Shown: in pieces, positions 52,401 to 59,900 of the stretch
How positions within the stretch are numbered: position 1 is the stretch's first letter
Layout of the letters: every line of letters starts with the position of its first letter
From: Liolophura sinensis
Taxonomy: Eukaryota > Mollusca > Polyplacophora > Chitonida > Chitonidae
Direction of reading: 5' to 3'
Assembly: GCF_032854445.1 (NCBI RefSeq)
Contig: NC_088295.1
Coordinates: 6,760,501 to 6,824,500 of the forward strand
DNA length: 64,000 bases
The notes under the pieces: generated by a model
What the model saw: the letters and a program-made list of their open reading frames with translations, nothing else
The model's database searches: none
What the model was told of the DNA's origin: nothing
Made by a program: the position numbers and the translations under genes

Positions 52401-53948
52401 GACAACATATATGTACAATATCAATTGATGCTAAACATTTGTTAACATGTACAAGAATAATACTACTTCACATTCACTTATTTATTTGTGTTTGACGCTT
52501 ATGCATTACTCAGGTACTTTTCACCTCTACAACTGATGGTCGCCTAGTGTAAGGGTAGATGTGGTAAGAGACTATATAAAGCCTAACTGGAAAACTCCAC
52601 TCTTCAATAGGTACCCAGTAAAATGCATGGACAAAACTGCTGCAGAAGGATTTCAGCTGTGGCCTCACTTGTCAACAGTTTGCCCAGATTGCAGAATGGA
52701 AGCCTAATGTGCATGTACATTTATGTCATCTCTGTATTGAGTAGTGACCTCAAATAATTGCCCTTGTCCACAAGCATCATGATGAGGATGATGATAATCA
52801 GGGGCTGGGATGATCAACTGTAATCAGTGGCAGTTTTGATGCCAAATGTGACATACTCCAACTGTATTATAATGCTACCATTATGGATGGTTTGCAGTGG
52901 CAGTCATCTTTGAGGTAAGTGTGTGTATTGCCCACTGGGTGTCTATCATTAGAGGTGTCATAAGCTGGGCAGAGGCCCTTGGCTGGTAAGGGCATATTCT
53001 GGATGTTCGGGAATATTCCAAGCTGCCAAATCCCTAGCTGCTGAGCCTTGTAAGGATAACATCAGCTAAGATTTAGACAGATCTTTTGAGGGCCTTACAA
53101 GGAATCACGGCCATGTACATGAATCAAACACATTACAGTGATTATTTGATACACAGATTATACTACATGTATGTATATCTTTACCTGAATGGTCATGAGG
53201 GTTGTGGTCCTCAGCATGGCCACATCACAGTACCATGATCAGTCATAAAGTCTACATGTATCTGCATGCAACCTGTCAATGGTGCATGTCACGTTTTGTC
53301 ACGATTACCCACAACATACACGTAAATGCATTTGATAACTACATGTACTCTATGCCAGCAATATCAGATATATCATGGTGACAGAACAAATAAAAATAAG
53401 GACAATGCATGTGTGTCCACATACATGTGCACATACATATGAGCCAACCACACAACATCCATCTGATCCACATGCAATATTTGAATACTGTCCCTTTGAC
53501 ACATTGACTCTAGTACACATGCTACATGAATATCAGCGATGTATTATAACAGAAACATCATCGCAGAGACATGTCAGATAAAATACACCTGTCAGAATAA
53601 TTTATCAATACCTGATACCTGCCAAGTAAAAAAGCCATAAATATCCATATTAAAGAACCATTGAAACTGAGTACAAATAGCATTACCACCTGGCGAGCAC
53701 AAGTGCACTTTGCATATTAGAAGACACATGTAGTCTCACAGCATGTACACTACAACATGTGATTTGACCTATCAACCTGACAAGTTGTTATGATACACAC
53801 AGGTTGACAAACAGGAGGTAAGATTACCATCTTCCGGGGAGCCCAGCGGAGGTACTTCCAGCTGTACATCAGCCAGCTCCTTGAGACACAGCCAGTCTCC
53901 ATCAACAGACACACGAAAATTACACAGATAAATCGTCTCCTCGGCCAT
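16265..53948 (-). CDS. RUFY: RUN and FYVE domain-containing protein (RUFY family), complete 16-exon gene
   Basis: Predicted 638-aa endosomal adaptor. The 16 coding exons total 1917 nt and every join keeps phase. A RUNX3-unrelated RUN domain spans about residues 55-210 ([71 protein letters not shown]). Coiled coils run from about 237 to 550 ([42 protein letters not shown]). The FYVE finger is at about 571-632: WxxD (WASD), the RRKHHCRNCG basic motif, VRVCDSC, and eight zinc cysteines at 580, 583, 596, 599, 604, 607, 624 and 627. FYVE fingers bind PI3P on endosomes, and RUN domains bind Rab/Arl/Rap GTPases. The N terminus ([18 protein letters not shown]) is RUFY3-like while the C terminus is RUFY1/2-like. 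The gene spans 37.7 kb because of minisatellite-filled introns. Confidence 0.93.
16565..16941 (-). repeat. 59-60-bp tandem array seeded on the exon 15 3' end and 5' splice site
   Basis: The plus-strand marker TTTTGAGCACTGCTT recurs at about 16916 (the real exon), 16856, 16797, 16738, 16686, 16627 and 16597. On the minus strand each good copy reads TGCTCAAAACCCTTTTCTGT, then GGCACAGCGGAAG and GTTAGTAG, so it includes the coding end and the donor. Copies decay with distance from the exon. Confidence 0.9.
16892..17018 (-). CDS. RUFY: RUFY exon 15 (start of FYVE finger)
   Basis: Acceptor TTTTAG, donor GTTAGT. Encodes [10 protein letters not shown], then [20 protein letters not shown] and RRK. 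Its last 37 bases plus the donor are repeated downstream at about 16565-16882. Confidence 0.93.
17019..17196 (-). other. RUFY intron 14, unique part
   Basis: Non-repetitive stretch between the 76-bp array and the acceptor of exon 15. Confidence 0.6.
17197..18286 (-). repeat. 76-bp tandem array seeded on the exon 14 3' end and 5' splice site
   Basis: The marker CTGTACAATG recurs exactly every 76 bp from 17331 to 18243 (13 times), plus one earlier copy. On the minus strand each unit holds CTGGCAGAGCTTGGCTCACA, TCTCAGCGA and GTAAGT, the last 32 bases and donor of exon 14, followed by about 40 bases of intron start. Confidence 0.95.
18287..18381 (-). CDS. RUFY: RUFY exon 14
   Basis: Acceptor TTACAG, donor GTAAGT. 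Encodes [20 protein letters not shown] and [11 protein letters not shown]. Its last 32 bases plus the donor are the seed of the 76-bp array at 17197-18286. Confidence 0.92.
18423..18530 (-). mobile_element. SINE family 2, 3' fragment
   Basis: Reverse complement of the family-2 tail: ATTTGACTGGTGTTTCGCCC, CAATACTCAAGAATAT and CAGCATTATGGTC. In RUFY intron 13, just upstream of exon 14. Confidence 0.75.
18737..18866 (-). CDS. RUFY: RUFY exon 13 (coiled coil)
   Basis: Acceptor TTACAG, donor GTGAGT. Encodes [20 protein letters not shown] and further Lys/Glu/Leu-rich heptads ending KMKDLEK. Confidence 0.92.
19414..21712. repeat. 68-bp minisatellite, about 33 copies
   Basis: In RUFY intron 12. GCATCTGAGTA recurs every 68 bp (19446, 19514, 19582, 19650 and on). 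The unit contains GACAGTACACATGTAACACC, CTGATGGCATCTGAG and CAGGCCAGGGTTGGTCAGTG. No similarity to flanking exons was found. Confidence 0.96.
22455..25800. repeat. 53-bp minisatellite with 20-bp sub-units and higher-order repeats
   Basis: In RUFY intron 12. The unit is CTGTATGACCAATTAACCCA, GCACTATGGCCGATG, TATGAGTGGAACCAAACC, alternating with short CACTGTATGACCAATTAACC blocks. Long stretches are repeated at a distance: 24142-24330 and 25364-25552 encode the same 62 codons 1222 bp apart, and 22520-22625 reappears at 23112-23215. Confidence 0.95.
25801..26780. other. RUFY intron 12, unique part
   Basis: No gene or clear repeat seen. Confidence 0.5.
26781..26984. mobile_element. Foldback / MITE-like element
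   Basis: The left arm near 26781-26852 (CAGGATCATTTTAGCTTG, CGGCACTGAATTTTGCCTTC) is an imperfect inverted copy of the right arm near 26914-26984 (GATGACAGCAAAATCAAGTG, GTCGAAATGATCCTTTCG). The short spacer has no ORF. Type is inferred from structure only. Confidence 0.7.
27519..27605 (-). CDS. RUFY: RUFY exon 12 (coiled coil)
   Basis: Acceptor CGCTAG, donor GTAAGG. Encodes [20 protein letters not shown] and TVAEKDSL. Phases match both neighbours. Confidence 0.88.
28293..28390 (-). CDS. RUFY: RUFY exon 11 (coiled coil)
   Basis: Acceptor TTTCAG, donor GTGAGT. Encodes [20 protein letters not shown] and [12 protein letters not shown]. Confidence 0.9.
29006..29440. repeat. 36-bp minisatellite, 12 copies
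   Basis: The unit is GACGTGATTGTACGCCCRTG followed by GTGGGCCCATCATCCT. The period is a multiple of three without stops, so long ORFs appear on both strands (165 to 181 codons of a 12-residue repeat). A diverged piece lies at 29780-29870. Confidence 0.95.
31824..31944 (+). promoter_or_regulatory. Candidate GnRH promoter and non-coding first exon
   Basis: CCAAT at 31824-31828 and TATTTAA at 31848-31854, then about 25-30 bp to a likely start near 31875-31880. The short exon ends at 31944 with a CAG|GTAAGT donor. The matching 5' UTR acceptor, TTCTTCAG, ends at 32902. Motif-based prediction. Confidence 0.5.
32903..33163 (+). CDS. GnRH: GnRH exon 2 (5' UTR, signal peptide, hormone)
   Basis: Coding starts at ATG 32987 (ACAAAATGAGG context). 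It ends RIIE at 33163 with a GTAAGT donor. The acceptor TTCTTCAG precedes 32903. The hormone and its KR site are entirely in this exon. Confidence 0.92.
32987..36268 (+). CDS. GnRH: GnRH-type neuropeptide precursor, nested gene
   Basis: A 95-aa secreted precursor from exons 32987-33163, 33844-33918 and 36233-36268, all phase 0. The hydrophobic signal peptide is residues 1-23 (cleavage after VISA). The peptide [11 protein letters not shown] follows immediately, then Gly (amide donor) and the Lys-Arg cleavage site. The predicted hormone is [22 protein letters not shown]. The remaining GnRH-associated peptide has two cysteines (44 and 69), as in other protostome GnRH precursors. The HFSNGW core is diagnostic of invertebrate GnRH. 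Such peptides act on a GPCR of the GnRH/AKH/corazonin superfamily. Trp at position 3 replaces the usual Tyr. The gene lies inside RUFY intron 10, on the other strand. Exon 3 is the least certain. Confidence 0.9.
33844..33918 (+). CDS. GnRH: GnRH exon 3 (associated peptide)
   Basis: Acceptor TTCACAG, donor GTGAGT. Encodes 25 residues, [20 protein letters not shown] and RSYLQ, with the second cysteine of the associated peptide. Confidence 0.8.
33940..34300 (+). repeat. Degenerate tandem repeat in GnRH intron
   Basis: Units of roughly 60-100 bp with GGGGCAAACTTCTGTACA and ATTACTCAGGTAAAGTTCTG. Four copies keep a CAG|GTAAAG or CAA|GTAAAG donor-like motif. Confidence 0.75.
34301..36232 (+). other. 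GnRH last intron, remainder
   Basis: AT-rich with a loose repeat of CATGAACATATGATAA type at 34600-34870. A 122-codon ORF at 35236 begins with GTG and is not supported. Confidence 0.5.
36233..36268 (+). CDS. GnRH: GnRH terminal coding exon
   Basis: Acceptor TTTTTGTTACAG. Encodes [11 protein letters not shown], then TGA 36266-36268. Chosen for its strong acceptor, correct phase and the poly(A) signal 345 bp on. Confidence 0.6.
   Translation, partial: AKNRQPFEPDQ
36613..36618 (+). terminator. Candidate GnRH poly(A) signal
   Basis: AATAAA in a T-rich context about 345 bp after the predicted stop, followed by a GT-rich stretch. Confidence 0.6.
38200..38870. repeat. Degenerate ~30-bp repeat (CACACTGTTTACACAAACAG)
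   Basis: About 20 diverged copies of GTTTACACAAACAGGACACC. In RUFY intron 10. Confidence 0.8.
39864..40165. repeat. 24-bp minisatellite, about 12 copies
   Basis: The unit is GAGAACCAGAACTTTAGAAC plus ACTT. All three-base-multiple frames stay open, giving spurious 70-127-codon ORFs. In RUFY intron 10. Confidence 0.95.
40750..41935 (-). repeat. 36-bp tandem array seeded on the exon 10 3' end and 5' splice site
   Basis: The plus-strand unit is CCCACCTGTAGTTTACTGTA followed by CACCTGATATAGCTAT, about 33 copies. Read on the minus strand it holds TGTACAGTAAACTACAG|GTGGG. Exon 10 ends TGTACAATAAACTACAG|GTGGG, so one unit matches the last 17 coding bases (one mismatch) plus the donor. About 215 bp of degenerate sequence separates array and exon. 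Confidence 0.9.
42161..42328 (-). CDS. RUFY: RUFY exon 10 (coiled coil)
   Basis: Acceptor CACCAG, donor GTGGGA, 56 codons in phase 0. Encodes [20 protein letters not shown] through [19 protein letters not shown]. The last 17 bases plus the donor are the seed of the array at 40750-41935. Confidence 0.93.
42640..42715. other. Two short hairpins
   Basis: An 8-bp perfect inverted repeat, CGCACAGT and ACTGTGCG, near 42688-42713, and a weaker one (CATGATG/CATCATG) near 42645-42668. In RUFY intron 9. No further element structure seen. Confidence 0.4.
43200..43345 (+). mobile_element. SINE family 2, internally deleted
   Basis: GGGCCTCCGT is joined directly to CTGTGAGTTCAAGTCCAGCT. The tail TGAAATATTCTTGAGTACAG, AAAACACTACTCAAATAAAT is intact. 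Confidence 0.85.
43600..43800 (-). mobile_element. Diverged SINE, family 1-like
   Basis: The minus strand has a tRNA-like head (CAGTAGTCAGAGTGTCTGCC and TTGGGATCTGTCCC). The plus strand has ACACTAGGCCAACCAG, resembling the 57510 and 8641 copies. Confidence 0.5.
45149..45265 (-). CDS. RUFY: RUFY exon 9 (coiled coil)
   Basis: Acceptor TTACAG, donor GTGAGT, 39 codons in phase 0. Encodes [16 protein letters not shown], then [19 protein letters not shown]. Confidence 0.9.
45280..45720. repeat. Degenerate repeat of GTAACAGTGTAACAGAACAG
   Basis: In RUFY intron 8, next to the acceptor of exon 9. On the minus strand the copies repeat TTACACTGTTACAG-like sequence, similar to the real acceptor TTACAG|GTT. 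Confidence 0.7.
45916..46087 (-). CDS. RUFY: RUFY exon 8 (coiled coil)
   Basis: Acceptor TTTCAG, donor GTTTGT. Encodes [20 protein letters not shown] through [10 protein letters not shown]. Confidence 0.9.
46488..46562 (-). CDS. RUFY: RUFY exon 7
   Basis: Acceptor TTCCAG, donor GTTAGT. Encodes [20 protein letters not shown] and NRHL, the family-specific start of the coiled coil. Confidence 0.9.
47106..47176 (-). CDS. RUFY: RUFY exon 6
   Basis: Acceptor TTGAAG, donor GTATGT. Encodes [18 protein letters not shown], the conserved GVIDFSxYLKD stretch after the RUN domain. Confidence 0.9.
48077..48200 (-). CDS. RUFY: RUFY exon 5 (end of RUN domain)
   Basis: Acceptor GAACAG, donor GTAAGT. Encodes [38 protein letters not shown] and ends QP. 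Confidence 0.93.
48237..48800. repeat. 25-bp minisatellite, about 22 copies
   Basis: The unit is CAGACCTCTGTTGCTGTTTC plus AYATT, in RUFY intron 4, starting about 35 bp above the acceptor of exon 5. Confidence 0.93.
49087..49191 (-). CDS. RUFY: RUFY exon 4 (RUN domain)
   Basis: Acceptor TTTCAG, donor GTAAGC. Encodes [20 protein letters not shown] and the [15 protein letters not shown] helix. Confidence 0.93.
49582..49717. mobile_element. Palindromic MITE-like element
   Basis: The start CCAGGGCCGGGTTTCAAGAA is the imperfect reverse complement of the end CTTCGTGAAACTGCGCCCAG. 136 bp, no ORF, in RUFY intron 3. Confidence 0.65.
50017..50134 (-). CDS. RUFY: RUFY exon 3 (RUN domain)
   Basis: Acceptor TTAACAG, donor GTAAGT. 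Encodes [20 protein letters not shown] through SVKDMPNV. Confidence 0.92.
50205..50645. repeat. Degenerate ~30-bp repeat (GGGGAATTAGGGTCTCTAGA)
   Basis: About 14 diverged copies in RUFY intron 2. No exon similarity seen. Confidence 0.8.
50718..50888 (-). CDS. RUFY: RUFY exon 2 (RUN domain start)
   Basis: Acceptor TTGCAG, donor GTAGGT. Encodes [20 protein letters not shown] through [10 protein letters not shown], the first RUN helices. Confidence 0.92.
50889..53827 (-). other. RUFY intron 1
   Basis: GT-AG intron without coding segments. A diverged family-2 SINE piece lies at about 52485-52660. Confidence 0.7.
52485..52660 (-). mobile_element. Diverged SINE family 2 piece
   Basis: GTGTTTGACGCTTATGCATT, ACTCAGGTACTTTTCAC resembles the reverse complement of the family-2 tail. 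Confidence 0.4.
53828..53948 (-). CDS. RUFY: RUFY exon 1b (RUFY3-type start)
   Basis: ATG 53946-53948 in strong context (CAAGATGG). Encodes 40 residues including [19 protein letters not shown], close to the start of vertebrate RUFY3. Donor GTAATC below 53828. Confidence 0.88.
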
Positions 53949-56274
53949 CTTGAATTAATACATGGAGCTAGGTGTTGTTTTGCAGTACAATCTGGCTATC
54001 AGAATGGCATGTACATCAGCATGATGTGGCCTCAGCGTAAAGACAGATCACCAGACAAGGCTAGGGCAATGCCACGATAATGCCAGAGTAATGCCAGCAG
54101 CTTGTCAGCCACTCCTACACTTCACATTCCCAGCCTTTCAGCACCACCAGCCTATTTCACACAGTACAGGATTCCGTGTTAATTTTGCACATTACACAAT
54201 GTGATCCACATGAATCTGACTACTGTGCTATGTCTCTACCCCAGACTCTCACACAGAACACACTCAGGCAGATGCCACAGCAGGCATGGCAATAGACCTA
54301 GTGCTAATTACGCTGTTTACAGGAATACATCTGTGAGATCCACAGCAAAAACATGCACGCTTATGCCCTCACTGTGTCACAGCTTCATAATAAATTCTTA
54401 ATTATATCATGATATATTTACAGATGTGTATCTACACACAAGTATACACCTGTCCTTTGGGGTGAGACATAAGATCAAGTGGAAAGGGAATTCAAACACA
54501 ATTCACTAAAACTGCAGTTGTATTGATTATTGTGGCAGCACATGCCTACATGCATATAACTAATGCGGCTGCATGTTCATTGTCATAATTAATGCAGAAG
54601 CAAGGGGAGACAACTCATTTGTTGTTGCCATGGCTGAGTTTCACATGACTGACAATATTGATTTTTTCTGTTCTGGAATCAACAAGTGTCTGCAGATCTG
54701 TCGATTTCAAACTAGCGAGTCAAGCCCTGCGACCCTGGATATAACAACAGTTTGCCATTCATCAACTGCTACACCACAGGTGATACTCTAGACACTAAAT
54801 ACACAACACAACACCATATTAGATCTATCCACTGCTGAAACATACACCTTAATGAGACTTCACTGTGTTTGTGAAAGATTATGTCCAAAATAAATTGTCT
54901 TCAATTACAAGAGTCTGAAAATACACTTTTTTGTAATATCTATTGAATTTTTGTAATTTAAACTCCCTTTGATGTTTTCAAAAATAACATTATGCAAGAC
55001 AAAAAAACACAACATGAGAAGGTATGATGTACACGAATTACATCCAAGTATGCAACAGTCAGACATAGTTATACCCTTATTCCTCAACCACTTCGCATAG
55101 GAAAGAGTACCTTCATTGCAATTTATACACACTTATAATCTGATTTTGATGACAAAACTACATTGGTTGGATTGGCCAAAGTATAATTTTATCGATATCC
55201 TTTCACAAAACTCCATACCACATCACAACATTCCTTCGTCAGCACTGATTAACGCTACAATATGCTTCTGCTGGTTTAGTCAATAACACAGATTGGTCCA
55301 CACTTCTTATGTAATGTTCCAACAACCCTATCTGTTGTAGTTAAATTTAACCACACATACACATTAATGATTGCTACTTAATGGATCTCCAGTTACATCA
55401 AGTTTCACATAATAAGCAAATTTGAGGCTCTAAAACTGTAAGTACAGATAAGTAGGCTCTAGAAATGCAGTTTACAAAAAGATGCAGAACTGACACTGGG
55501 GTCATCAAAACCTATCCTGGTCAAAGGCTGATACTTTCATGCCTTCTATTTATGAACTAACTTATGACTACTGGCATTATAAGGCTATTGGTACCTCAGC
55601 CACATATTATATAGTACAATACTGTTGCATTTATCTAAATTCAAAAATAAAAACAAAAGAAAGAAAGAACTAAGAAATAAGTTCAGGACTGTGAGTGGCT
55701 CACAACTGCAAATCCTTTCACCTCGTCTATTTATATCACTGGTGTATAATACTACAGTTGTGGTATTCTAGAATGCATATCATGTTGATTGGGTTAAAGC
55801 TAGCTAGGCTAGGTGAAACTGGAGAGCATGGAGTAAATTAACCACTGCCCTTTGCACAGTATTATAGGGCTACCTGACAAACTTTCATCCAGCAGTCCTT
55901 CTTGTGAGAACTAGCAAAGTAGACTGAATGTTTATGGCCTAATTACATAGGCCTACATATTTCATCAAGTTAAAGGATTTTAAATTAATACAAAGCCTTA
56001 ATCTGTTAATTATACGCAAATGACACCACTTTGTAGTTACATGTAATAGAGTGTGTTCACATTTTTTTTTCACTTAATGGTAAATTTGGTTTTGGGTATA
56101 CCGAAGACGGCATGAGGCAATTAAAACAATTAAACTTTTACATGTGTACAGCAAAAAAAAAAAAAACAAACAATCTGCAGAACTACTTTAAAGTTTTTCA
56201 AACAATCCATTTTCGCGATATTTACTGCGTGTGACACTGACAGTTGTAACTGTCAGTGTTTACGTTTGACTCAC
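53949..56274 (-). other. Intron between RUFY exons 1a and 1b; probable second promoter
   Basis: No coding segment. The promoter for exon 1b should lie in its lower part (53949-54500), but no clear core motif was seen. Confidence 0.4.
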
Positions 56275-56446
56275 TTGTACGTTTTCTTCTGCTTTTAAAC
56301 ATGGGGATCCTTTGATCATTGGAAGCGATGACTGGTGCCGGCCAAGAGTTGGTGTTACTCCCAGGGTCCCCATTTCCCTGGGGGGTGTGGACTGAAGCCT
56401 CCTCGTCTCTCAGCTGACCTGTCGACGTCTCGATAGTCGCTGCCAT
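56275..56446 (-). CDS. RUFY: RUFY alternative first exon (exon 1a)
   Basis: Begins with ATG 56444-56446 (CAAAGATGG, strong context) and encodes 57 residues: MAATIETSTG, a Pro/Asn/Ser-rich stretch, then a basic end (FKSRRKRT). The GTGAGT donor follows one base into the next codon. This phase fits exon 2 at 50888, giving ...[12 protein letters not shown]. It would replace exon 1b (53828-53948). No second gene that could use it is seen on this strand. Assignment to RUFY rests on phase and position. Confidence 0.6.
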
Positions 56447-56761
56447 CTTTCACGCTGACCTGACCTACTTCTTGAGGACCCGCCAAATTCAGACTTCATG
56501 CATCCTCTGAACAAATTCACCACCGGATTTTCACCGGATGTTACTCCATACGAGCTCTAATAAATGTTCAAAAAACTAGAAAATTGACAGATCACAACAA
56601 CAACTGAATGCAAAGCGTCCTGAGCAGGTCAAACAAACTGTTGGGTTTTCCCTCACTCTCCGTCGCAGAGACTGTGAAGTTGTACGCATTTAGCCATATC
56701 GTCTCTGTGGAGGAGAAGAACGACTCGCAGTGTGTGTGTGCAGAACGGTCCAGTTTTCGTC
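56447..56761. promoter_or_regulatory. Bidirectional promoter, RUFY 1a / MTHFD2
   Basis: Only 315 bp separate the two outward-facing ATGs. The stretch and its edges are richer in CpG than the surroundings (for example CGTCGCAGAG, GTTGTACGCATT). No TATA box. Confidence 0.55.
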
Positions 56762-56916
56762 ATGACAGTTGCAGGTGTAGCTTGTATTTGTGTTTCGGCC
56801 AGGATTCATCTACAAAAGCTTTCCTCAAAATACCAGCATGTAAAATGCTTTCATCACCAATGTTGCGCCAGAAGGAACTTTGTATCACAAGAGAAGCCGA
56901 ACTCTGGCCAAATTAA
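56608..56916 (+). other. Upstream ORF overlapping the MTHFD2 start
   Basis: ATG 56608 opens 102 codons in another frame and runs past the MTHFD2 ATG at 56762. The start context is weak (CTGAATGC). It matters only if transcripts begin upstream of 56608. Confidence 0.35.
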
Positions 56917-56976
56917 CGTTACACTAACAGGGTTGGTGTCTGTAAGCAGACGACATTTTCACAAGACTCAACGCCG
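56762..56976 (+). CDS. MTHFD2: MTHFD2 exon 1 (presequence)
   Basis: Starts at ATG 56762 ([20 protein letters not shown]); the upstream in-frame GTG at 56732 is not a start. Ends with CG and a GTAATT donor. Phase 2 fits the single G that opens exon 2. Confidence 0.7.
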
Positions 56977-59900
56977 GTAATTTTCCTGTTATAATAGACA
57001 GTTACGGTCTTTATATCTCAAGCTAAACCACACGGTCGTGTGGCAGAAGTTATAAGAGGGCAATGTAATTCAGTTTAGGCGTTAGTAACTAGATATGTTG
57101 TTGGCAATATGTACAGACCACACGAGCTCTCACAGTCACAGACATACTCATTAAGTCTCTCATCACATATAGTGTGTGTTGAAATGTGAAATTGGATTTA
57201 CAAGTAGATGAGAGCTCCTAACATACATGATAGGCATATGTTGGCGATGATGATATATGATATTTGATAAGGACCCAAAGCTAAGCTGGGCTTACTTGTG
57301 TAATGCCCAGCTTAAGAGCATAATGCTCAGCTTCGTTTTAATCTAGATCGATACACGTGGACAATTTCACTAAAAATAACTGCTTGACCCCTACTTTACT
57401 TTTGGTATCCACCGATTCCCTAAAATGTCTGAAATGTAAATGTGTCAAAGCCAGGATGTGTAAACTATATTTCAGCATTAATCCAGCAGTTTAAATCTTT
57501 GAATCAAATGAGTGAATGCTTGGGGTTTAAAGTCTTACCTAACAATTTTTCAGTCATATTACGACGATGAGTCATTGGGTGCGTGTACATGTAATGTGTC
57601 TTCCATTTCGTTGAGGTGCTGCCGCCACTGAAGTATCATGCTGAAGATACAAGACATATGACACCCCACCCAGTCACATTATACTAACACCGGGCCAACT
57701 GTCCTGTTGCTTTGCTCTAACCTCTCAGTGCTGAACGCCAAGTAAGATTTTAGTTTAGTGTGACTTGACTGTTGGCTGCTGATCGTCTGTCAGAAGTTTG
57801 AATTCCAAACTTGGCGGACATTGGTTCCAGTTGTGCAATTCAAAAGTTTTAAATGGCTAGATTACTAGTGAAAGATTGTTCTCTGATGCTGGCTTTGACA
57901 TATTTACATTTCGGGCATTTTAGGGAAACAGTGTACACCAAAAGTAAGGTAGAATTCAAGCTGTTATTTTTAATGAAATTGTTTGTGTGGATCAGGATTA
58001 AATCAAAGCTGGGTGCTGGGTAAGTACGTCCAGCTTAGTTTTTGGCTAGTAGGATAATTGATATGAACATGCAGGAAACCGAATCAAAATCTGGGTCGGA
58101 TTATGTATGACTGAAAAATTATTAAGTGTGACATAAAGCCAAGCTTACATGCATCCTTAGATGCACACATGTATGAACATACTGGGTATACATGTAGACC
58201 CTATGTTAACTTGTTTGTGTTATTAATCAAGTGGATGGTATTGGGTAAAGCTCCGAGTGCTGTAGTGGCCTGAGCGAAGACCACGTGTCAAAACACCAAA
58301 TCAAAGCATAAATATGGAAGCAATACGGAAATACTTGATGGATAATTGTTTATTAATTAATTGTATGTTATAATTCAAATATTACTACATTTCTGCTGTA
58401 ACAGTTTCTTCGTCAGCAGCCAACTTAGAATGCGACTGGTCAGTTATGATGTTTTCAAGTTTAATTATTGGGTCTCTTGAATATGTGAATAATGTTGGTT
58501 ATGTGGACATGCTGGATATGTCATGAAAATGATGTGAACACGCTGGATATGTCATGAAGGTGATGTGGACATTCTGGATATGTCATGAAGATGATGTGGT
58601 CATGCTGAATATGTCATGAAGATGATGTGGACATGCTGGATATGCCATGAAGGTGGTGTGAACATGCTGGGTATGTCATGAAGATGATGTAGACATGCTG
58701 GATATGTCATGAAGGTGGTGTGGACATGATGGATATGTCATGAAGATGATATGCACATGCTGGATATATCATGAAGGTGATGTGGACATGCTGGATATGT
58801 CATGAAAATGATGTGGACATGCTGGATGTGTCATGAAGATGATATAGACATGCTGGATATGTCATGAAGGTGATGTGGACATGCTGGATATGTCATGAAG
58901 ATGATGTGGACATGCTGGATATGCCATGAAGGTGATGTGGACATGCTGGATATGTCATGAAGGTGGTGTGAACATGCTGGGTATGTCATGAAGATGATGT
59001 AGACATGGTGGATATATCATGAAGGTGGTGTGGACATGCTGGATATGTCATGAAGATGATATGCACATGCTGGATATATCATGAAGGTGATGTGGACATG
59101 CTGGATATGTCATGAAAATGATGTGGACATGCTGGATGTGTCATGAAGATGATATAGACATGCTGGATATGCCATGAAGGTGGTGTGAACGTGCTGGGTA
59201 TGTCATGAAGATGATGTAGACATGTTGGATATGTCATGAAGGTGGTGTGGACATGCTGGATATGTCATGAAGATGATATGCACATGCTGGATATATCATG
59301 AAGGTGATGTGGACATGCTGGATATGTCATGAAAATGATGTGGACATGCTGGATGTGTCATGAAGATGATATAGACATGCTGGATATGTCATGAAGATGA
59401 TGTGGACATGCTGGATATGTCATGAAGATGATGTGGACATGCTGGATATACCATGAAGGTGATGTGGACATGCTGGATATGTCATGAAGGTGATGTGAAC
59501 ATGCTGGGTATGTCATGAAGATGATGTAGACATGCTGGATATGTCATGAAAATGATATAGACATGCTGGATATGTCATAGAGATGATGTGGACATGCTGG
59601 ATATATCATGAAGATGATGTAGACATGTTGGATATGTCATGAAGATGATATAGACATGCTGGATATGTCATGAAGATGATATAGACATGCTGGATATGTC
59701 ATGCAGGTGATGTGCACATGCTGGATATATCATGAAGATAATGCGAACATGCTGGATATGTCATGAAGGTGATGTGGACATGCTGGATATATCATGAAGG
59801 TGATGTGGACATGCTGGATATGTAATGAAGGTGATGTGGACATGCTGGATAGGTCATAATTATGATGTGAACATGCTGGATATGTCATGGAGATGATGTG

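Noticed and set aside
56732-56761. MTHFD2 start at 56732
   Set aside because: That codon is GTG. ATG 56762 in the same frame gives a better presequence.
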